A stretch of DNA of 64,000 bases from Lachnospiraceae bacterium (GTDB lineage: Bacteria > Bacillota > Clostridia > Lachnospirales > Lachnospiraceae). Made by a program: the position numbers and the translations under genes. Shown here piece after piece: positions 58,498 through 64,000 of the stretch. Position 1 is the stretch's first letter. The number at the start of each line of letters is the position of its first letter. Where the stretch lies: positions 1 to 64,000 of the forward strand of contig CAJTAL010000010.1 in NCBI GenBank assembly GCA_910574285.1. Reading direction: 5' to 3'. Below the pieces are notes generated by a model. That model did no database searches. It was not told the origin of the DNA and saw nothing but the letters and a program-made list of their open reading frames with translations.

Positions 58498-61400
58498 ATG
58501 GATATAGCAGGGCTTATAAGAGGAGATGAAGGAACGATGGCGGGACGTGTTACATTTCAGTTTGATGACAATCTGGATTACCAGCTTAAGGCTGTTCAGT
58601 CTGCGGTTCAGTTATTCAGAGGGTTATCCAGGCAGGGGGACGGAATATACCGCCCTGCCCGCACCCGTAAGGCAGGTGAAGGAGATCCGGTGAGGAACCG
58701 TGATATTGTAACGGGTTTCAGGCTTCTGGAGAATCTAAGAAGGGTACAACTGCAGAATGATTTGTTTGCGGATTCCGCATTGGCAGAGGGCAATAACTTT
58801 ACGATAGAGATGGAGACCGGCACAGGAAAGACTTATGTGTATCTCCGTACTATATTGGAATTATATAAGGAATACGGTTTTAAGAAATTCATGATCGTGG
58901 TTCCTTCCATTGCGATTCGCAAGGGTGTTGAGAAGTCGATGGAACAGTTACGGGATCATTTTAAAAGGCTGTATGACACGGACTTGTTAAAACACAGTTT
59001 TATCTATGACAGCAGTCATCCAAAGCAGATCAGCTCTAAACTGGTGGAGAGTAATGACCTGAGCATCTGCGTAATGAATATCCAGGCGTTTAATAAAGCT
59101 AACAACAAGATCAGGACCGAAGATGAGTACGGACAGATTCTCTGGGAAGATATCAAGTTTGTCAGGCCGATTATCATCATGGATGAACCTCAGAAGATGG
59201 AAGGAACGAAGAAAAATAAGTCCAAGTCTTTAAAGGCGATCGAAGAGCTGGAGCCGCTGTTTACTCTGCGGTATTCGGCGACTCACAGACGGCTGTACAA
59301 CCAGATCTATAAGCTGGATTCTTACAGGGCTTACCAGAAAGACCTGGTTAAGAAGATCGAAGTAAAGACGGTGCACGGAGTCATCCCAAAGGATTATCCT
59401 TATATCCGTTATCTGGAATTTACGTCTGACTTGAAAGCGAAGATTGAGATATTCTCCCAGAAGCAGGGGGGCGCGATCCGTCTTAAGACATTCTGCGCAG
59501 GGGGCGGGGCTTCTATTGAAGAATTGTCAGGCGGTCTTTTCCAATACAAGGATATGCGTATAGCGGAAGAACCGCACAAGTTAAAACCCCTGCAGATAGC
59601 GGCGAAAGAGGAGAATATCGGGCTGGAACAGGGGCACAGCACCTATGAAATAGAAAAGAGCGAGGCGGTGCGGATCCAGATCAGGCTTGCCGTTCAGAAT
59701 CATTTTGTAAAGCAGATGAATATTTTAAGAACAGGAAGGAAGCTTAAAGCTCTTACACTGTTCTTCATTGATTCTGTGGATAAGGTCAGAGATCTGAATG
59801 CTCCCGACGGGAGGGGAGAATATTTAAGAATCTTTGACGACGAATATAAGAAGTATATATCCCGGCATACAGACATGATCGAGGAGTTTAAAGAATATTT
59901 TCCTGATTACCGGAACGTGCAGTCTGTCAGGGAAGGGTATTTTGCCCTGGACGCCAGGAGAAATGCGGTGGAGATTGACGGCTGGGATTCCTCGGCGGAG
60001 GAAGACAATCTGAAGCTCAAAGCGAAGTCCAGGGAAGATATTGACCGGGGGATCAGCCTGATTCTGGAAAAGAAGGATGAACTCATATCCTTTGAAGAGC
60101 CCCTTGCGTTCATCTTTTCCCACTCGGCGCTTCGGGAGGGCTGGGACAATCCGAATGTATTTACCTTGTGTACATTGAAGTCCGGCGGTTCCGAGACGGC
60201 GAAGAAGCAGGAGATAGGAAGGGGCTTAAGGCTTCCTGTGGATATTGGGGGTAATCGCTGTCTGGACGGAAGGGTGAATGAGCTTACCGTCATCGCGAAT
60301 GATCATTATGACCATTTTGCGGCGGCTTTGCAGAAAGATTTTAACGACCATATGCATTATGACAAGAACGAGGTTACGGCCGAGGTTCTTATCTCTTCGT
60401 TAAAGAGAGCCGGAGTTCCGGAAGAAAAGATTACGCCGGAATTCGTGGACAGATTGAAAGAGGAGCTGATTTCGGCCGGAGTCATGAACCGAGAGTGTAT
60501 CCTGGCAGGTACGGCGGCGCAGGCGGCCGGGATTTTCGACAATATGGTTTTTACGGATGATACATTATATGAGTATATGGAGCAAATAAAGCGGCAGATT
60601 AAAGAGCTGATGATTCAGAAAGGAACGCGTAAGATAGAGATCCGCAACGGCGACCAGGAGCCATATGAGAACAGGGTGAGGGCTTTTGTCACGCAGGGTG
60701 AGTTTGAACAGATATATGCCGGTCTAAGAGATCATCTTAAGAAGCGTACGCTGTATAAATTCAAGATTGATAAAGACCGGTTTATTGAAGACTGTGCGTC
60801 GGAGATCAACCGTTATTTTATGTATATGGAGCCGAAGAACACGTACAAAGTGGAGACCGGCAAGGCGGGATTCAATGAGTCGGCAATGTTTGTTATGAAA
60901 GAGTCGGCCTATGGGGCGAAGGAACTGGAGACAGAAGCAGATTCGGTGTTAGAGCCCAGAAGTGATCTGGAGATTGCCGATTATATCATGTATCACACGA
61001 TGCTTCCAAGGCTTGCCATATTTAAGATCCTCCGTGCCGTGGAAAAGAGAGAACTACTGAATAACCAGGACGTTCTGGATGTTGTGGCACAGAAAATATT
61101 ATCAAGATTGAATGATACGAGAGCGGCGAATATTACCTCATATGAAGCGGTCAAAGGATATGAGACGGACGGCAGGATTATCTTTGAACCGGATACGATT
61201 CGAGAAGAAGATTTTAAAGAAGAGTGGAGAGTCTTTTATGCCAATGCCCATCGAAGTTCTGCGATGGACGAGTACTATAAGATGGATAGCAGAGGCGAGA
61301 AAGAATTTGCCCAAAAGCTGGAGAATAACCAGAATGTATTGTTGTTCACGAAGTTAAGAAAGGGAGGCTTCGCTGTCGACACTCCGTATGGCAAATATTC

Positions 61401-61575
61401 TCCAGACTGGGCGGTTATATGCAGGAAGGACTGTTCAGAATCCTCCCAATTGGGTATGTATTTTATCGTCGAGACGAAGTCAGGTAAGAAGGATATACAT
61501 CTGCAGGAAATAGAGCGTAATAAGATCCGGTGCGGCAGGCTGCATTTTCAGGCGATATCCGATCAGGTCAGATAA
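58498..61575 (+). CDS. res: Type III restriction enzyme, helicase-nuclease
   Basis: A 1025-residue superfamily 2 helicase-nuclease subunit. Walker A is METGTGKTYVYL (about 102-113), the Walker B-like motif is IIMDEPQ (about 225-231), motif V/VI are SHSALREGWDNPNVF and QEIGRGLRLP (about 540-578). The C-terminal PD-(D/E)XK nuclease core is YSPDWAVI and YFIVETKSGK (about 966-997). Together with Mod it should cut DNA when two unmethylated sites are met. All motifs are intact. ATG 58537 (MAGRVTFQFDDNLDYQ) fits the family start well and may be the true start; 58498 is the longest. Length is typical. Confidence 0.95.
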   Translation: MDIAGLIRGDEGTMAGRVTFQFDDNLDYQLKAVQSAVQLFRGLSRQGDGIYRPARTRKAGEGDPVRNRDIVTGFRLLENLRRVQLQNDLFADSALAEGNNFTIEMETGTGKTYVYLRTILELYKEYGFKKFMIVVPSIAIRKGVEKSMEQLRDHFKRLYDTDLLKHSFIYDSSHPKQISSKLVESNDLSICVMNIQAFNKANNKIRTEDEYGQILWEDIKFVRPIIIMDEPQKMEGTKKNKSKSLKAIEELEPLFTLRYSATHRRLYNQIYKLDSYRAYQKDLVKKIEVKTVHGVIPKDYPYIRYLEFTSDLKAKIEIFSQKQGGAIRLKTFCAGGGASIEELSGGLFQYKDMRIAEEPHKLKPLQIAAKEENIGLEQGHSTYEIEKSEAVRIQIRLAVQNHFVKQMNILRTGRKLKALTLFFIDSVDKVRDLNAPDGRGEYLRIFDDEYKKYISRHTDMIEEFKEYFPDYRNVQSVREGYFALDARRNAVEIDGWDSSAEEDNLKLKAKSREDIDRGISLILEKKDELISFEEPLAFIFSHSALREGWDNPNVFTLCTLKSGGSETAKKQEIGRGLRLPVDIGGNRCLDGRVNELTVIANDHYDHFAAALQKDFNDHMHYDKNEVTAEVLISSLKRAGVPEEKITPEFVDRLKEELISAGVMNRECILAGTAAQAAGIFDNMVFTDDTLYEYMEQIKRQIKELMIQKGTRKIEIRNGDQEPYENRVRAFVTQGEFEQIYAGLRDHLKKRTLYKFKIDKDRFIEDCASEINRYFMYMEPKNTYKVETGKAGFNESAMFVMKESAYGAKELETEADSVLEPRSDLEIADYIMYHTMLPRLAIFKILRAVEKRELLNNQDVLDVVAQKILSRLNDTRAANITSYEAVKGYETDGRIIFEPDTIREEDFKEEWRVFYANAHRSSAMDEYYKMDSRGEKEFAQKLENNQNVLLFTKLRKGGFAVDTPYGKYSPDWAVICRKDCSESSQLGMYFIVETKSGKKDIHLQEIERNKIRCGRLHFQAISDQVR

Positions 61576-61581
61576 AAATAT

Positions 61582-62994
61582 TTAAATACCCTTTCTTTTT
61601 TCTAAGAGTGCCGTCCGGAATTGGGGCAGCGCTGCTTTCCCGGTTTCCGTTACGGGTTTGATCCATTTTCCGCTCCTGGTATACCATAATTCAAAGACGA
61701 GGCGGATCAGTTCGTCCGTATATATGAATGCGAATACCGCGAGGAACGGAAGATGGAATATCATACCGGCAGCCCATGTAGCAGGGACGCTTACAGTAAA
61801 CAGGCAGATAATCTCCAGCAATGTCCCGAAGACGGCTTCTCCGCCGGCGCGGTAACAACTGTTCATGATATAGTTGCAGGTGCGGATGGTTCCGGCTGCC
61901 AGATAGATCAGGATCATATATTTCCCGTAAAATGTTGCGTCTGCACCAAGCCCGAACAGAGAAAGCATAGGTCTGTTCAGGAGCAGTCCGGTAAGGCAGA
62001 TACAGAACGTGATCGCCGGGCACAGCAGGGCGAATTTTTTCACATACTGATATCCGCTCATGAGATGGCCGGAACCGACTTCTTTTCCTACCACCACGGA
62101 GGACGCGTCTGCGAGACCGCCGAAGAAAGCGAATACGAAGCCCTCCAGTACACGGAACGCAGCCATGGCGGCGATAGCCGACTCTGACTGATGGCCGATT
62201 ACGATATTGATCAGCATCTGCCCGACCCCGTAGAATAATTCATTGAAGATAATAGGCAGACATTTCCCCATATATTCTTTCAGAAAACCGTCGCCCCAGG
62301 AGAACATATCTCTGATTCTCAGGACGAGGGTATCCTTATCCCTCAATAAGAAAACGAGCAGCACGAGCACGTTGACGACGCCGGATACCAAAGTACCTAC
62401 GGCGGCGCCTGCCGCGCCCATCTGAGGCATGCCGAAGCGTCCGTAAATCAGGATCCAGTTCAGGATAAAATTCGTAATCAGCGCAAGGATGGAACTGAAA
62501 AGGGGCGGTTTCACCCGTTCTGTGGAACGCATCAGGAAACTGATGATCATGGCAAGTACCTGAAGCGGGTATGCAAAGCCTACGATCCGGATATATGGAG
62601 AACCGATCGCGATAATATTCTCTTTATCCGTATAGATTCCCAGTATAAATTCCGGTTTTGCCACTGCCGTTCCGCCGAACAGCAGAGATACAGCCAACAT
62701 ACAGATCAGCGCAAGGCCAAAAGACCGGTTGATGCCTTTCTCGTTGCGCGCTCCCCAATACTGGGAGAAGAACAGCAGCCCGCCGCTTGCGAATCCAAAG
62801 TAAGTAGAAAAGAATAATGATGTAATCTGGGAACAGATTCCGACTGCCGCGACGGATAGTTCTCCCTGGCTTCCGATCATGATGGTATCTACCATGCTCG
62901 CCGTGGTGGAGAGAAAATTCTGAAACGCGATAGGCAGCGCGATCGTAAATACGACCCGGAAAAAATTTCCCCAACTAATTTTTTCGCTTCTCAT
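61582..62994 (-). CDS. MATE family efflux transporter
   Basis: A 470-residue membrane protein with about 12 segments in two halves, typical of MATE exporters that exchange drugs or metabolites for sodium ions or protons. Recognisable stretches are ALPIAFQNFLSTTASMVDTIMIG near the start, FFSQYWGARNEKG, MRSTERVKPPLFSSILAL, GAAGAAVGTLVSGVVN, and GLADASSVVVGKEVG opening the second half. Length is normal. It is convergent with res, seven bases apart. A leader with a strong stem-loop precedes it (63020-63056). Confidence 0.94.
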   Translation of the reverse strand: MRSEKISWGNFFRVVFTIALPIAFQNFLSTTASMVDTIMIGSQGELSVAAVGICSQITSLFFSTYFGFASGGLLFFSQYWGARNEKGINRSFGLALICMLAVSLLFGGTAVAKPEFILGIYTDKENIIAIGSPYIRIVGFAYPLQVLAMIISFLMRSTERVKPPLFSSILALITNFILNWILIYGRFGMPQMGAAGAAVGTLVSGVVNVLVLLVFLLRDKDTLVLRIRDMFSWGDGFLKEYMGKCLPIIFNELFYGVGQMLINIVIGHQSESAIAAMAAFRVLEGFVFAFFGGLADASSVVVGKEVGSGHLMSGYQYVKKFALLCPAITFCICLTGLLLNRPMLSLFGLGADATFYGKYMILIYLAAGTIRTCNYIMNSCYRAGGEAVFGTLLEIICLFTVSVPATWAAGMIFHLPFLAVFAFIYTDELIRLVFELWYTRSGKWIKPVTETGKAALPQFRTALLEKRKGI

Positions 62995-63019
62995 ATCCGG
63001 TATCCTTTCGTAATATATT

Positions 63020-63096
63020 TTTCTGCCGGGACAGTGAAGAGCTGCCCCGGCAGAAATCCGTATCCTCCATTATACCCGGAAATAAAAACATTGCAA
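63020..63096 (-). promoter_or_regulatory. MATE promoter and leader stem-loop
   Basis: Read leftward: TTGCAA (63091-63096), 16-base spacer, TATAAT (63069-63074), then a leader of about 65 bases holding a perfect 11-pair stem TTTCTGCCGGG/CCCGGCAGAAA (63020-63030 with 63046-63056). No T run follows it, and no known riboswitch is recognised. Confidence 0.6.
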
Positions 63097-63127
63097 TAGT
63101 TTATGAAAAGAAATTTTATAAAGAAAT

Positions 63128-63156
63128 TTGACTTTTGGATGCGGACAACGTATTCT
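63128..63156 (+). promoter_or_regulatory. Promoter of the radical SAM gene
   Basis: TTGACT, 17-base spacer, TATTCT, 59 bases before ATG 63216. Confidence 0.55.
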
Positions 63157-63215
63157 ATATACAGATTATCGGAATACATAGGGATATCGAATAGAAAGGA
63201 ACAGGATTATACGCT

Positions 63216-64000
63216 ATGACACGTGAAGAATTATATCAGTCCATTTATACACATGATACCATCTATCTGCCGCCGCACGAGCAGACGACTGCGGCGCTGG
63301 AGGTTTCCCTCGGATGCAGTTGGCACAAGTGTACGTTCTGCGATTTCGCAAAAGATACCTTTCAGATCCACTCATTAGAGAGAATGGATCACGATCTTGA
63401 GATTCTTGCCGGACTCAGGCCGGAGGATACCCGCCTGTTTTTCCTCGGGGAGAATGCATTCTGTATGGGTACGGAACAGCTTCTCGATATCATAGAGCTG
63501 ACCCACAGGCATATGCCGAAGGTGCGGGAGTATGCGATGTATTCCAGGATAGACGATATCTCAGGAAAATCAGAACAAGAACTGAAAAGACTTTCCCAGG
63601 AAGGCGTCCGGGCTCTTCATATCGGGGTAGAGAGCGGAAGTGATTCCATACTTGAAGCACGGAGGAAGGGGATTACATCCGCCCAGACCATCGAGGCGCT
63701 TCTGCGCCTTGACCGGGCGGGCATCGATTATTACCTGACGGTTATACCGGGGCTCGGCGGGCGTAATTTCTCCTGTCTGCACGCGATAGAGACGGCGCGG
63801 ATGCTGAATCAGGTGCATCCGAGAAATATCTGGTGCCTGAAGCTGAAGCTATGGGAAGATACGCTTCTTTATAAGGAAGCAAAAGCAGGCACATTCGAAG
63901 AGATGACGCCAGCGGAGATATTGCGGGAAGAGCGGCTTCTTGTTGAGAATCTTACGGTTGAGGACTGTCTGTTTGAGGATACCACAGTCCTGGATCAATT
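63216..64000 (+). CDS. Radical SAM protein, cut by window end
   Basis: The first 261 residues of a radical SAM enzyme; the gene runs past 64000. The iron-sulfur cluster motif is GCSWHKCTFC, spaced C-x4-C-x2-C rather than the usual C-x3-C-x2-C, a spacing used in some Elp3-like radical SAM groups. LFFLGENAF, ALHIGVESGSD and YYLTVIPGLGG fit the TIM-barrel SAM-binding parts. AGAAAGGAAC precedes ATG 63216. The reaction is unknown; the family is often annotated just as radical SAM protein. Confidence 0.9.
   Translation, partial: MTREELYQSIYTHDTIYLPPHEQTTAALEVSLGCSWHKCTFCDFAKDTFQIHSLERMDHDLEILAGLRPEDTRLFFLGENAFCMGTEQLLDIIELTHRHMPKVREYAMYSRIDDISGKSEQELKRLSQEGVRALHIGVESGSDSILEARRKGITSAQTIEALLRLDRAGIDYYLTVIPGLGGRNFSCLHAIETARMLNQVHPRNIWCLKLKLWEDTLLYKEAKAGTFEEMTPAEILREERLLVENLTVEDCLFEDTTVLDQ

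Noticed and set aside
1-64000. tRNA or rRNA genes
   Set aside because: No cloverleaf with a T-loop consensus or ribosomal RNA sequence was recognised by eye.

Overview
The window looks like a chromosomal segment from a Lachnospiraceae-type gut Clostridium (Bacillota, Clostridia). The supports are moderate GC with AGGAGG-type ribosome sites, DUF975, DUF4317, DUF969/DUF979 and CD1871A family proteins, M56/DUF4825 sensor peptidases and several AAA-ATPase/PD-(D/E)XK fusions. No tRNA, rRNA, CRISPR array, prophage structural genes or complete insertion sequence was seen. The species cannot be fixed from the sequence alone.

Layout. 0-2 kb: a short transcription unit with a 15-bp tandem repeat and a 23-bp inverted repeat, beside a tyrosine recombinase. 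2-10 kb: a fluoride channel, a shortened DUF4317 protein, a DUF1349 protein, a chemoreceptor with an FMN-binding lipoprotein, a DHH phosphoesterase and a DUF975-CmpB membrane protein. 10-16.5 kb: glycerate kinase, an extracytoplasmic redox operon (TlpA-like lipoprotein, CD1871A small protein, polyferredoxin membrane protein), a YitT protein and a hybrid histidine kinase. 16.6-23.6 kb: a peptide-use operon (M14 carboxypeptidase, DUF969/DUF979 transporter pair, M29-like aminopeptidase, pyroglutamyl peptidase) between a good promoter and a terminator. 23.6-26.6 kb: a BlaI/BlaR1-like pair whose sensor carries DUF4825 rather than a penicillin-binding domain.

26.6-61.6 kb is the accessory part. It holds three close paralogues of an AAA ATPase fused to a PD-(D/E)XK nuclease domain, one AAA-ATPase_like/PDDEXK_9 protein, two remnants of that second family and an Rpn/transposase-type nuclease. 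Among them lie a HicAB toxin-antitoxin pair, GNAT acetyltransferases (one fused to a PHP domain), a MacB-like ABC transporter with its own two-component system, a UvrD-like helicase with a cysteine-rich tail, and two head-to-head paralogous cassettes of ECF sigma factor, membrane protein, ABC ATPase and ABC permease. The stretch ends in a complete type III restriction-modification pair (mod, res). Just upstream of mod is a predicted PD-(D/E)XK-like protein whose catalytic region is interrupted by ten pentapeptide repeats. A MATE transporter and the start of a radical SAM gene close the window.

The best candidates for undescribed biology are the repeat-bearing nuclease next to the type III system, the repeated ATPase-nuclease genes with their shared promoter type, and the mirrored sigma/ABC cassettes. 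Functions are assigned by reading motifs; no database search was run.
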